IMG/VR virus record: IMGVR_UViG_3300034198_003083
Coordinates: 1-24,623 of that record
Direction: 5' to 3' (one strand)
Length of the DNA stretch: 24,623 bases
From: a virus
Shown: positions 16,349 to 24,009 of the stretch, one piece after another
How the letters are laid out: every line of letters starts with the position of its first letter
How positions within the stretch are numbered: position 1 is the first letter of the stretch
Position numbers and translations under genes: made by a program
The notes under the pieces: model-generated
What the model was told of the DNA's origin: nothing
The model's input: only the letters and a program-made list of their open reading frames with translations
The model's database searches: none

Positions 16349-17745
16349 GTATAGCAACAAATTTAGCAAAACTTGGCTTGGGCGTAACCGAACCCGGAAT
16401 ACTTACGCCTCAAAAAGGCGGTACTGGTACAACAACTTATGTACCCGGCGGAAGCAGTAGTTCTCCTACTGTTACTTCTATTGTTTACACAGGTGATGAC
16501 ACTGCTGCTAATCCCGCAGGCGGCAGCACAGTTACCCTAAATGGTACTAATTTTGCTGCAGGAGTTAATGTACTAATAGGTAATACACAGGTTAATACAG
16601 TTACTCGTGTCTCAACAACTCAAATTACTTTTGTAGCGCCTGCAAATGCTGCTGGAAGCTATATTATTTACGTTATTAACACAGATGGCAGCGCAGCTAT
16701 TAGTGTTCCTGGAATACAATATTCGGGTGTCCCTGTTTGGTCTACTAGCGCAGGCAGTTTAGGCACTGAAGGTACTTCTGTAAGTTTTTCAACTACCTTA
16801 GTAGCAACAGGTGATGCACCTATTTCTTACGCAATAGTAAGTGGTTCTTTACCCGCAGGAATTAATCTTAATACTTCTACAGGAGTTATTAGTGGTACTA
16901 CCCCTAGTGTTACTAGTCCAACTACCTATAACTTTACTGTAAGTGCTATAGATGCCCAGAATCAAGACACTAGTAGAGTATTTAGTTTAACTGTTCAACC
17001 TTCTACAGCAACAAGCTTTACTGCTCAAGCTGTTGGAGGAGGAGGCGGAGCTGGTAGTAATATTCCAGGTGGCGGAGGTGGCGGAGGCGGAGTATTAACC
17101 ATATCAAATATAGTTGTTACGCCTGGGGCAGCTTATGCTGTTACTGTAGGTGCTGGTGGCAATGCTGGTCAAAATGGTAGCAACTCAAGTGTTATAGGTA
17201 ATGGTGTCAACTTAGTTGCTATTGGCGGCGGACGTGGTTCAAGAGTAGGACTGGCTGCTTCTACAGGAGGTTCTGGTGGTGGTGGAACTTGGGGTGGCTC
17301 AAGTTATAATCCAGGACAGTCAGGTACTTCAGGGCAAGGTAACTCAGGTGGTAACGGCTCGTATAGTTCAAGCGCAAGCACAGACATGGGCGGTGGCGGT
17401 GGCGGTGCAGGAGGCTCAGGATCTAGTTCTAGTGGTAGCACGGCGGGTAATGGCGGACCAGGAGTATCTAGTCTATCAGGTGGTGCTATTGTTGGTGGCG
17501 GTGGCGGTGGTAGTATGAGTGGTGCTTACGGAAATCAAGGGCAACCATTTGGACCAGGTACTGCGGGTACTGGAACTGGTGGCGGTGCATTTGGTCAGGC
17601 TGGTGGCAGTGGAAGGGTAGAAATAAGATATTCAGACGCATTTAGTCTTGCTTCCGCAACTACTGGCTCTCCTATTGTTGGTACTTTCGGCGGGTATAGA
17701 TACTATATTTGGACTACAGTTGGTACTTGGTCAATCACATTTTAA
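16345..17745 (+). CDS. Receptor-binding protein with IPT/TIG and He_PIG domains and Gly-rich tip
   Basis: 466 residues, with AGGTG about 7 bases upstream. The N-terminal peptide 'MSIATNLAKLGLGVTEPGILTPQKGGTGTT' is an attachment segment shared with the next gene. Residues about 40-125 form an IPT/TIG-type Ig fold ('GGSTVTLNGTNFAAGVNVLIGNTQVNTVTRVSTTQITFVAPA'). Residues about 128-216 are a He_PIG domain ('SGSLPAGINLNTSTGVISGTTP'). From 230 to about 430 the chain is Gly-rich with GGGGGG blocks and 'ISNIVVTPGAAYAVTVGAGG'. This is the same tip type as in the 1376-residue adhesin ('NNIAVTPLQSYTVQVGIGG'). The last 35 residues form a hydrophobic cap ending in TWSITF. Poly-Gly adhesin tips often fix host range in T-even phages, so a receptor-contact role is likely. 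Confidence 0.88.
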   Translation: MSIATNLAKLGLGVTEPGILTPQKGGTGTTTYVPGGSSSSPTVTSIVYTGDDTAANPAGGSTVTLNGTNFAAGVNVLIGNTQVNTVTRVSTTQITFVAPANAAGSYIIYVINTDGSAAISVPGIQYSGVPVWSTSAGSLGTEGTSVSFSTTLVATGDAPISYAIVSGSLPAGINLNTSTGVISGTTPSVTSPTTYNFTVSAIDAQNQDTSRVFSLTVQPSTATSFTAQAVGGGGGAGSNIPGGGGGGGGVLTISNIVVTPGAAYAVTVGAGGNAGQNGSNSSVIGNGVNLVAIGGGRGSRVGLAASTGGSGGGGTWGGSSYNPGQSGTSGQGNSGGNGSYSSSASTDMGGGGGGAGGSGSSSSGSTAGNGGPGVSSLSGGAIVGGGGGGSMSGAYGNQGQPFGPGTAGTGTGGGAFGQAGGSGRVEIRYSDAFSLASATTGSPIVGTFGGYRYYIWTTVGTWSITF

Positions 17746-17766
17746 TTAAGTAAAGGTATAGCCTAT

Positions 17767-19029
17767 ATGGGTATTTCGTCATATTTATCAAAATTCGCAT
17801 TAGGTATTACACCCGAAGGATTATTAAGCCCCACATATGGGGGTACGGGGACAACAACTGGTGGTGGTAATTCTCCAACTATTACTTCTATTGGTTATAT
17901 AGGTGACGATACTGCTACTAATACAGCGGGCGGTGGCAGTGTTACTATAAACGGCACTAATTTTGCAACCGGCGTTACTGTATTAATTGGAGACGTACAA
18001 GTTAGTCAAGTTAGTCTTGTTAGTTCTACGCAACTTACTTTTGTAGCGCCAGCAAACGTTGCAGGAAGCTATATTCTTTATGTTGTTAATACCGATGGTG
18101 GAGTAGCTATTAGCGTATCAGGTATACAATATTCGGGCGTACCTAGTTGGACTACTGCTGCTGGTAGTTTGGGTACTCCTAATGCTTCTACAAGTTTTAC
18201 GACTACACTAGCAGCAACAGGTGATGCACCTATTTCTTATTCAGTAGTTAGCGGAGAATTACCAGCTGGTATTAGTCTTAACTCTTCTACAGGAGTTATT
18301 AGCGGCACTACTCCTAATATTTCTACCTCTACTACATATAATTTTACAGTACGTGCTTCAGACGCACAAAATCAAGATACTAGTAGAGCTTTTAGCTTAG
18401 GTGTAATAGCTGTTCCTCTTGCTCCTTCAATTATAGGCGAACCATGGGGCGGTGGATATTATGCAGGTAAAATTAGTACTTCTGGAAACGGCGTTGCTAC
18501 TCATTATTTGATTGTTGCACCTAAATCAACAGAAGTATTCGGTAAGACGTTTACAAGCGGTACTGCTAATAATGCTTCGTCTGATATAGATGGTCCAACT
18601 AATACAGCTAATCATGCAATCCAGGGTTCAAATGCAGCACAATACTGTCAAGATTTAGTTACAGGTGGATACAGTGATTGGTATTTACCATCCAAAAATG
18701 AACTTGAAACAATATATTATTTCTTAAAACCAACAGAAGGTAATAATACAGGATATCAAGCAGGTGCAACTCACACAAATGCAGTTTCGCCTGAACCACT
18801 AAATACAGCTTACACTTCAACGGTACCTGGTCGAACTACTGCTTTAGCATTTCGACAAGGAGGCGGACAACATTTTGAACCGTCAGCAGGTACGCCCAAC
18901 TATCCATATTGGTGCTCTACGGATCATTGGAGTGACGCACGAGTACAACGATTTGATTCTGGCAACCAAGAAGTTTATCCCAGGGGGCTCGGAGCGTGGA
19001 CAAGAGCAGTCAGACGTATACCTGTTTAA
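17767..19029 (+). CDS. Paralogous receptor-binding protein with Lcl/DUF1566 C-type-lectin-like tip
   Basis: 420 residues. Residues 1-215 parallel the preceding protein: 'GISSYLSKFALGITPEGLLSPTYGGTGTTT', an IPT/TIG fold and a He_PIG domain with 'SGELPAGISLNSSTGVISGTTP'. The C-terminal 195 residues are different. They carry the Lcl/DUF1566 pattern: 'GGYYAGKIS...YLIVAPKS' at the front, then 'GGYSDWYLPSKNELETIYYFL', 'PYWCSTDHWSDARVQRFDSGNQ' and the terminal 'WTRAVRRIPV'. That domain is a C-type-lectin-like fold used as a binding tip, related to folds seen in diversity-generating retroelement targets. The AAAGG site lies 10 bases before the start, rather far. It may act as an alternative tip on the same attachment scaffold. 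Confidence 0.88.
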   Translation: MGISSYLSKFALGITPEGLLSPTYGGTGTTTGGGNSPTITSIGYIGDDTATNTAGGGSVTINGTNFATGVTVLIGDVQVSQVSLVSSTQLTFVAPANVAGSYILYVVNTDGGVAISVSGIQYSGVPSWTTAAGSLGTPNASTSFTTTLAATGDAPISYSVVSGELPAGISLNSSTGVISGTTPNISTSTTYNFTVRASDAQNQDTSRAFSLGVIAVPLAPSIIGEPWGGGYYAGKISTSGNGVATHYLIVAPKSTEVFGKTFTSGTANNASSDIDGPTNTANHAIQGSNAAQYCQDLVTGGYSDWYLPSKNELETIYYFLKPTEGNNTGYQAGATHTNAVSPEPLNTAYTSTVPGRTTALAFRQGGGQHFEPSAGTPNYPYWCSTDHWSDARVQRFDSGNQEVYPRGLGAWTRAVRRIPV

Positions 19030-19070
19030 TCAATAAAATCAACAATACGCAAGTATTATAAGGAATATTC

Positions 19071-21191
19071 ATGACCCTAATTGTTGAAAAGACACTAGAT
19101 CCAGAATTAATAGTGCCTGTAGCCAAGGGAGGCACAGGCACACCTACTCCAGGACTTGTACAAGGTCCTAATATTACAATTACGGGCACTTGGCCAAATC
19201 AAACAATAATAGGTACGGGTAATATACAAGGTCCAACAGGTGCACAAGGACCAACAGGTTCTCAGGGTATTCAAGGAGTTACGGGGCCTACAGGGCCCAC
19301 AGGCTCTACCGGTTTAGGTTTTACAATTGCAAAAATTTACGCTAGTGTTGCTGCATTAATTGCCGATACTTCTCCTAGTGGAATTGTCGCAGGACAATTT
19401 GCAATTATTGACACAGGAAACGTTAACGATACAGACAATGCACGATTGTATTTGTGGAATGGTACAAACTACACTTATACAACAGATTTAAGTGGTGCTA
19501 GCGGAATTCAAGGTCCTCAAGGTACTCAAGGTAATCAAGGTCCTACAGGACCTACAGGTATTCAGGGTATTCAAGGCATTACTGGCCCAACAGGGCCTAC
19601 AGGTGCTCAAGGCATCCAAGGCATCCAAGGCATTACAGGTCCTACAGGGCCTACAGGTAATCAGGGGGTTCAAGGTGTTACAGGCCCAACAGGTGCTCAA
19701 GGCTTAGTAGGAGCAGCATCAACAGTAGCAGGCCCTACAGGCGCTCAAGGTACTGTAGGCCCAACAGGTGCTCAAGGTATTCAAGGTATTCAAGGTATTC
19801 AAGGTATTCAAGGTGTTACAGGCCCAACAGGAGCAAACGCTTTATGGAATTTTACTGGTGCTTACAGCGGCGGGGCTGAATATGCAGTCGGCGATGTAGC
19901 AACATATAACGGACAGACCTGGTACCGTATCAACTCTAATGGCGGTAATGTTGGCGACACCCCCGTAGAAGGAACATTCTGGAGACTTATTGCAGCAGCA
20001 GGTGCTACAGGTGCTACAGGTGCTACAGGCGGTCAAGGTTTACAAGGCATTCAAGGTACTGTAGGTTTAACAGGTGCGCAGGGTCTACAAGGTATTCAAG
20101 GTGTCAAAGGCGACACTGGGAGTCAAGGCCTGCAAGGTATTCAAGGTGTCAAAGGCGACACTGGTGATCAAGGTATACAAGGTATACAAGGCCTACAAGG
20201 TATTCAAGGTGTCAAAGGCGACACTGGCAATCAAGGTATTCAAGGTATTCAAGGTGTCAAAGGCGACACAGGACTTGGATTTGCAATTGCAAAAACATAT
20301 TCTAGTGTAGCAGCACTAACGGCAGATACAGCACCAACAGGAATTTTAGCAGGTCAATTTGCTGTAATCAATACTGGTAATGTTGAAAATCCAGAAGATT
20401 CTAGATTATATCTATGGAACGGAAATTCTTATACTTATACAATTGATCTTAGCGGAGCTAGCGGTTTACAAGGTCCTCAAGGTATTCAAGGTGTTACAGG
20501 TCTTACAGGTGCTCAAGGTATTCAAGGTGTCAAAGGCGACACTGGTGATCAAGGTATTCAAGGTATTCAAGGTATTCAAGGTGTCAAAGGCGATACTGGC
20601 AATCAAGGTATTCAAGGTGTCAAAGGCGACACTGGTGCTCAAGGAATTCAAGGTATCAAAGGAGACACTGGTGCTCAAGGAATTCAAGGAATTCAAGGAA
20701 TTCAAGGAATTCAAGGAATTCAAGGCCCCGAAGGGACTGTTCCTAATACTAGTAGTTTTGTTACTCTTACAGGCTCACAATCTGTATCCAACAAAACAAT
20801 TAGAACTTTTAAAGAAAACGTATCTATTAATGATCCATTTAATTGGTCAACAGCAACACAGGTAAATCTTGATGTTCTTGAAGCACCTATTAAAATTTTT
20901 AGTAATCAGGCAACAAGTAATTTTACTATAAATGTACGCGGTGACGTTTATACTACTTTAGGCTCAATTCTTGCTAATAATGAATCTATAACAGTGAACT
21001 TTTTTGTTAGAAATTTATACAATACTACCTATTATCCTACAACATTTAAAATTGACGGTGTAACAGTAACACCACAATTTCAAGGTGGTGCCACCATTGT
21101 TTCTGCTAATGCTAGCGATCTTTATGTAATGTTTATCGTTAAAGTTCCTGGTGACTGGAGAGTGTATGTTTCGCAAACAAAGTTTGGATAA
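19071..21191 (+). CDS. Third collagen-like tail fibre
   Basis: 706 residues, with AAGGA 6 bases before the start. The N-terminus 'LIVEKTLDPELIVPVAKGGTGTPTPG' shares the KGGTGT element with the two preceding receptor-binding proteins. Collagen-like Gly-x-y tracts fill most of residues 53-555. They include charged GVKGDTG units not used in the earlier fibres. Two '[11 protein letters not shown]' modules lie at 81-145 and 401-465. A chitin-binding-like module lies at about 256-310 ('WNFTGAYSGGAEYAVGDVATYNGQTWYRI...FWRLIAAAG'), resembling those of the 1376-residue adhesin. The C-terminal domain (about 558-706) starts 'FVTLTGSQSVSNKTI' and ends 'DWRVYVSQTKFG', a cap seen in other marine phage fibres. 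It probably forms another trimeric shaft with its own tip. Confidence 0.92.
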   Translation: MTLIVEKTLDPELIVPVAKGGTGTPTPGLVQGPNITITGTWPNQTIIGTGNIQGPTGAQGPTGSQGIQGVTGPTGPTGSTGLGFTIAKIYASVAALIADTSPSGIVAGQFAIIDTGNVNDTDNARLYLWNGTNYTYTTDLSGASGIQGPQGTQGNQGPTGPTGIQGIQGITGPTGPTGAQGIQGIQGITGPTGPTGNQGVQGVTGPTGAQGLVGAASTVAGPTGAQGTVGPTGAQGIQGIQGIQGIQGVTGPTGANALWNFTGAYSGGAEYAVGDVATYNGQTWYRINSNGGNVGDTPVEGTFWRLIAAAGATGATGATGGQGLQGIQGTVGLTGAQGLQGIQGVKGDTGSQGLQGIQGVKGDTGDQGIQGIQGLQGIQGVKGDTGNQGIQGIQGVKGDTGLGFAIAKTYSSVAALTADTAPTGILAGQFAVINTGNVENPEDSRLYLWNGNSYTYTIDLSGASGLQGPQGIQGVTGLTGAQGIQGVKGDTGDQGIQGIQGIQGVKGDTGNQGIQGVKGDTGAQGIQGIKGDTGAQGIQGIQGIQGIQGIQGPEGTVPNTSSFVTLTGSQSVSNKTIRTFKENVSINDPFNWSTATQVNLDVLEAPIKIFSNQATSNFTINVRGDVYTTLGSILANNESITVNFFVRNLYNTTYYPTTFKIDGVTVTPQFQGGATIVSANASDLYVMFIVKVPGDWRVYVSQTKFG
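19311..19505 (+). repeat. '[11 protein letters not shown]' fibre module, copy 3
   Basis: Third copy of the 65-codon unit, here in the third collagen-like fibre ('[19 protein letters not shown] ... [20 protein letters not shown]'). In its middle (NVNDTDNA) it resembles copy 2 more than copy 1. Confidence 0.85.
20271..20465 (+). repeat. '[11 protein letters not shown]' fibre module, copy 4
   Basis: Fourth copy ('[19 protein letters not shown] ... LYLWNGNSYTYTIDLSGASG'). Its 'GNVENPEDSRL' segment matches copy 1 of the other fibre gene more closely than its neighbour copy 3. Confidence 0.85.
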
Positions 21192-21200
21192 GGACACCTA

Positions 21201-22244
21201 ATGCCATTGTCTATTTCAACAGGTTTTAGTAAAGCACTGGGTTTTACAGGTTCAACTGCAGTACTTCCATCAGGCGCAGTATATAGTTTTGTTGTTAGTC
21301 CTTTTGGTGCTAACAGTGTTTACAACCCTATGGTTTCCGTACCCCCCGTTTTACTAGAAACTAGTAACAACATAAATGCTCAAACTTTTGTATTTTATGT
21401 GCATGGTGCTGGTGCAAATGCAGGTTATGTGGACGGTAGACCACTGTTCTGGAACATTAAACACATAACAACAAGTGTAGCTGATTTTGGTGAAACTTCA
21501 GGCACATTTATTTCCAACAATTGGGGACTATCAAAATATAACCCAGGTTACTCTTGGTACAACAATCCCTATGGAGAAGAGCTAGCTCGTTTTGGAATAT
21601 ATACAATTGCCGAAAATGTTACTGAAGGTACAGAAACTTTTCAAGTAGAAATCCGAGAAGCTTCTTTTAGCGGCCCTGTAGTGCTTACAAGCTCCGTAAT
21701 TAGTTTAGCAGATACTAGCGCACCGCCAACGTTTAGTTTTGATACTGCTTGGAATGACTCTATTAGTCAAGGTGGTTTAAATGAAGGATCTGTTTACGAA
21801 TTTAGAGTTAGAGGATTTAATTTGTCAACTGGTGAAGAATATCCACGCTTAGCACCCTATCCCGAGGGTTGGCGCATCTACTATACTATTGATGGTAGGC
21901 CACTTAATTATAACTACCCACACCCGGACTACTATACTTGGGCTATTGATCATAATGAAGGCAACATATACGCCCAACAATTACTACCAGCACAACATAT
22001 ATATATTAAACAAGCAGAATATTTTGATAATGTACCACGCCCTGGATATGGTAGCCCAACAAACACTACTAGAAAAGAAACTTTTGGTACAGGCAAGTTT
22101 TATATACAAGTGCGCAATGATGGTGTAACCGAAGGCCCTACAAATCATGTAATAGAGCTTAGAGGATCACCTATGAACGCAGACTATACCGCTGGTCCGC
22201 TAATAGCAACGTACCCATTTACTATTAACGCCAACAGTACTTAA
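21201..22244 (+). CDS. Tandem Calx-beta-like structural protein
   Basis: 347 residues, with AAGGA 7 bases before the start. Two related halves are visible. In the first (about 20-172), 'VYSFVVSPFG' leads to 'FGIYTIAENVTEGTETFQVEIREASFSGPVVLTSSVISLADTS'. In the second (about 175-345), 'VYEFRVRGFN' leads to 'FYIQVRNDGVTEGPTNHVIELRGSPMNADYTAGPLIATYPFTI'. The 'D/N.VTEG.E.F.V.L......G..LA.S....I.DTS' phrase is the Calx-beta signature, a beta-sandwich that often binds calcium and is common in marine phage structural proteins. Each half also has 'DGRPL(F/N)'. There is no signal peptide. It is the last gene before a strong terminator, and is probably a fibre accessory or tip subunit. Confidence 0.85.
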   Translation: MPLSISTGFSKALGFTGSTAVLPSGAVYSFVVSPFGANSVYNPMVSVPPVLLETSNNINAQTFVFYVHGAGANAGYVDGRPLFWNIKHITTSVADFGETSGTFISNNWGLSKYNPGYSWYNNPYGEELARFGIYTIAENVTEGTETFQVEIREASFSGPVVLTSSVISLADTSAPPTFSFDTAWNDSISQGGLNEGSVYEFRVRGFNLSTGEEYPRLAPYPEGWRIYYTIDGRPLNYNYPHPDYYTWAIDHNEGNIYAQQLLPAQHIYIKQAEYFDNVPRPGYGSPTNTTRKETFGTGKFYIQVRNDGVTEGPTNHVIELRGSPMNADYTAGPLIATYPFTINANST

Positions 22245-22260
22245 TAGTACTACTTTTTTT
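22236..22260 (+). terminator. Strong intrinsic terminator after the fibre operon
   Basis: The stem AGTACT / AGTACT (6 pairs) with loop TAAT at 22236-22251 is followed by AC and a run of seven T at 22254-22260. The stop codon of the Calx-beta-like gene (TAA 22242-22244) lies in the loop. This is the clearest terminator in the window and separates the fibre genes from the glycosyltransferase and lysis genes. Confidence 0.75.
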
Positions 22261-22281
22261 AACTAACTAAAATAATAAAAA

Positions 22282-23328
22282 ATGAAAATAGCAGTTTACG
22301 CTATCAGTAAAAACGAAGAACAATTTGTTGAACGTTTTTGTAAATCCGCAACAGATGCTGATCTTATCCTAATTGCGGATACTGGCTCCACCGACAACAC
22401 AGTTGCCGAAGCCAAAAAATACGGTGCTGAGGTATACAACATTTCAGTTAAGCCTTGGCGATTTGACAAAGCACGCGATACTGCACTAAACTTAATCCCT
22501 GGGGATTACGACGTATGCATTTCGCTAGACTTAGACGAAGTCTTAGAACCAGGTTGGCGAGAAGAAATCGAACGAGTATGGACAGCAGAAACAACTCGAC
22601 TTCGTTATAAATTCGACTGGGGTCAAGGCATTAGCTTCTTCTATGAAAAGATTCATCATAGAACAGGTTACCACTGGCATCACCCAGTTCACGAATATCC
22701 TCGCCCAGACAATCGCACAAAAGAAATATACGCGCAAACTGACATGTTGTTAGTTAGCCACCATCCTGACAACACTAAGTCACGAGGACAGTATATGCCG
22801 CTATTAGAGCTAGCTATTGCTGAAGATCCACACTGTCCTCGTAATGCATTTTATCACGCACGAGAGTTGACTTTCTACAGTCGCTGGGAAGAAGCCATTA
22901 CTTATCTTAATAAGTATTTAGCAATGCCAGAAGCAACCTGGGTAAATGAACGTTGTTATGCTTATAGATTATTAGGTAAATGTTACTCAGAATTAGGCAA
23001 CTGGGAAATGTCAATTAAGATGTTCCGTTTAGCTATTGCTGAAGCGCCTAATACTCGCGAACCTTGGGTAGGACTTGCAGAAACGTGTTATAGACTTAAT
23101 ATGTGGTTAGACTGCTACTCTGCCTGTAAATCAGCACTAGCAATTACAGATAAAGCACTAGTATACACTATGGACCCTAGTGTATGGGCTGAAAAACCTT
23201 ATGATTATGCTTCTATTGCAGCATGGCACTTAGGTTTTAAAACAGAAGCTGTAGAATTTATAAAGAAAGCACTAGAGTTTGCTCCTAGTGATATACGACT
23301 ACAAAATAACTTAAAGAGTATGAACTAA
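22282..23328 (+). CDS. Family 2-type glycosyltransferase with C-terminal TPR repeats
   Basis: 348 residues. The N-terminal domain (1-195) begins 'MKIAVYAISKNEEQFVERF'. It has the nucleotide-binding 'ADTGSTDNT' (residues 33-40) and the acidic metal-site motif 'SLDLDEVLEPGW' (Asp83, Asp85), both typical of GT-A family 2 enzymes that move a sugar from a nucleotide donor. Residues about 205-345 are helical TPR-like repeats ('AYRLLGKCYSELGNWEMSIKMFRLAIAEAPN', 'AAWHLGFKTEAVEFIKKALEFAPS'). The GT2-TPR arrangement is frequent in large phages. No good ribosome-binding site is seen, only an A-rich leader. The acceptor is unknown. Its place right after the fibre genes suggests virion protein modification, while host surface or DNA modification remain possible. 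One base separates it from the i-spanin gene. Confidence 0.9.
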   Translation: MKIAVYAISKNEEQFVERFCKSATDADLILIADTGSTDNTVAEAKKYGAEVYNISVKPWRFDKARDTALNLIPGDYDVCISLDLDEVLEPGWREEIERVWTAETTRLRYKFDWGQGISFFYEKIHHRTGYHWHHPVHEYPRPDNRTKEIYAQTDMLLVSHHPDNTKSRGQYMPLLELAIAEDPHCPRNAFYHARELTFYSRWEEAITYLNKYLAMPEATWVNERCYAYRLLGKCYSELGNWEMSIKMFRLAIAEAPNTREPWVGLAETCYRLNMWLDCYSACKSALAITDKALVYTMDPSVWAEKPYDYASIAAWHLGFKTEAVEFIKKALEFAPSDIRLQNNLKSMN

Positions 23329-23329
23329 T

Positions 23330-23749
23330 ATGTGGATATTGCAATTTTTACCTAACTGGATATTTTACGCACTACTACTAGCCGGTGTAGCTGCATTTTT
23401 AATTACGCACTTTGTTAAATTGTTGCCAAATGCACAGTTAATTCAAGCAGCAAGCGTTGCAGCAGTTGTTATAAGTGTTTACATGATAGGTGCTATATCA
23501 AACAACGATGCATGGCTAGCTAAAATAAAAGATCTAGAGGTAAAAGTAGCTGAGGCAGAAGCTAAATCAGCAACTGCTAATAGCGAGATTGTGGAAAAAA
23601 CTATGATTAAAACTCAAATAGTTAAACAACGTGGTCAAGACATAATTAAGTACGTAGATCGCGAAGTAGTTAAGTTTGACGCTAATTGTGTTGTTCCCAA
23701 AGAATTTGTTGTAGTACATAACCAAGCAGCAGAGGCACCAAAGAAATGA
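23330..23749 (+). CDS. Inner-membrane spanin (Rz-like) with two membrane helices
   Basis: 139 residues. Two hydrophobic segments (about 8-28 and 38-56) are separated by a short loop with His27 and Lys30. A charged coiled coil follows (about 62-113: 'WLAKIKDLEVKVAEAEAKSATANSEIVEK'). The end 'IIKYVDREVVKFDANCVVPKEFVVVHNQAAEA' resembles the periplasmic tail of phage i-spanins ('I.K.V.VYD..C.IP..F...HN.AA'). The stop overlaps the start of a lipoprotein gene by 4 bases (ATGA), the usual i-spanin/o-spanin arrangement. Typical i-spanins have one helix. Here two helices would need N-out topology to leave the coiled coil in the periplasm. It acts in the last lysis step by fusing inner and outer membranes with its partner. 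Confidence 0.8.
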   Translation: MWILQFLPNWIFYALLLAGVAAFLITHFVKLLPNAQLIQAASVAAVVISVYMIGAISNNDAWLAKIKDLEVKVAEAEAKSATANSEIVEKTMIKTQIVKQRGQDIIKYVDREVVKFDANCVVPKEFVVVHNQAAEAPKK

Positions 23750-24009
23750 AGTTTTTATTAATCCCACTAATTTTATTGGTTAGTGCCTGCACAACTGTTC
23801 CAGTTACAGCAAAGTTTCCACAAGCTCCAGGCGCATTAGTGCAAGAGCCTTGTCCTAACCTGCAAAAGCTTGAAGAACAAGCTAAACTGTCAGATGTGGC
23901 AAAAACCATCACAGTTAATTATTCAGAATACTATATGTGTGCTGTTAAGCTAGAAGCCTGGCAGCGTTGGTACAGTGAACAAAAAACCATTTATGAAAGC
24001 GTAAAGTAA
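23746..24009 (+). CDS. Outer-membrane spanin lipoprotein (Rz1-like)
   Basis: 87 residues. The signal peptide 'MKFLLIPLILLVSAC' ends in a lipobox (LVSAC, modified Cys15). Thr at position +2 suggests export to the outer membrane. The mature part starts with a Pro-containing linker ('TTVPVTAKFPQAPGALVQEPCP') and then a helical segment to the end ('LEEQAKLSDVAKTITVNYSEYYMCAVKLEAWQRWYSEQ'). Two further cysteines (36 and 65) could form disulfides. It should bridge the periplasm with the protein encoded just upstream. Its stop overlaps the endolysin start by one base (TAATG), so the three lysis genes form a single unit. Confidence 0.87.
   Translation: MKFLLIPLILLVSACTTVPVTAKFPQAPGALVQEPCPNLQKLEEQAKLSDVAKTITVNYSEYYMCAVKLEAWQRWYSEQKTIYESVK

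Noticed and set aside
17751-17770. Inverted repeat TATAG-C-CTATA before the Lcl-tipped gene as an operator
   Set aside because: It is too short, with a single-base centre, in AT-rich DNA between a ribosome site and the start codon. It is likely chance.
19044-19057. Hairpin AATAC-GCAA-GTATT before the third collagen-like fibre as a terminator
   Set aside because: The stem is only five AT-rich pairs and has no T-run. It lies directly before a ribosome-binding site, so termination is not supported.
20380-20865. 161-residue + strand frame with 'FKVFKVSKATL' repeats
   Set aside because: It is a frame-shifted reading of GIQGVKGDTG repeats. The real frame has the known collagen-like protein spanning the whole region.
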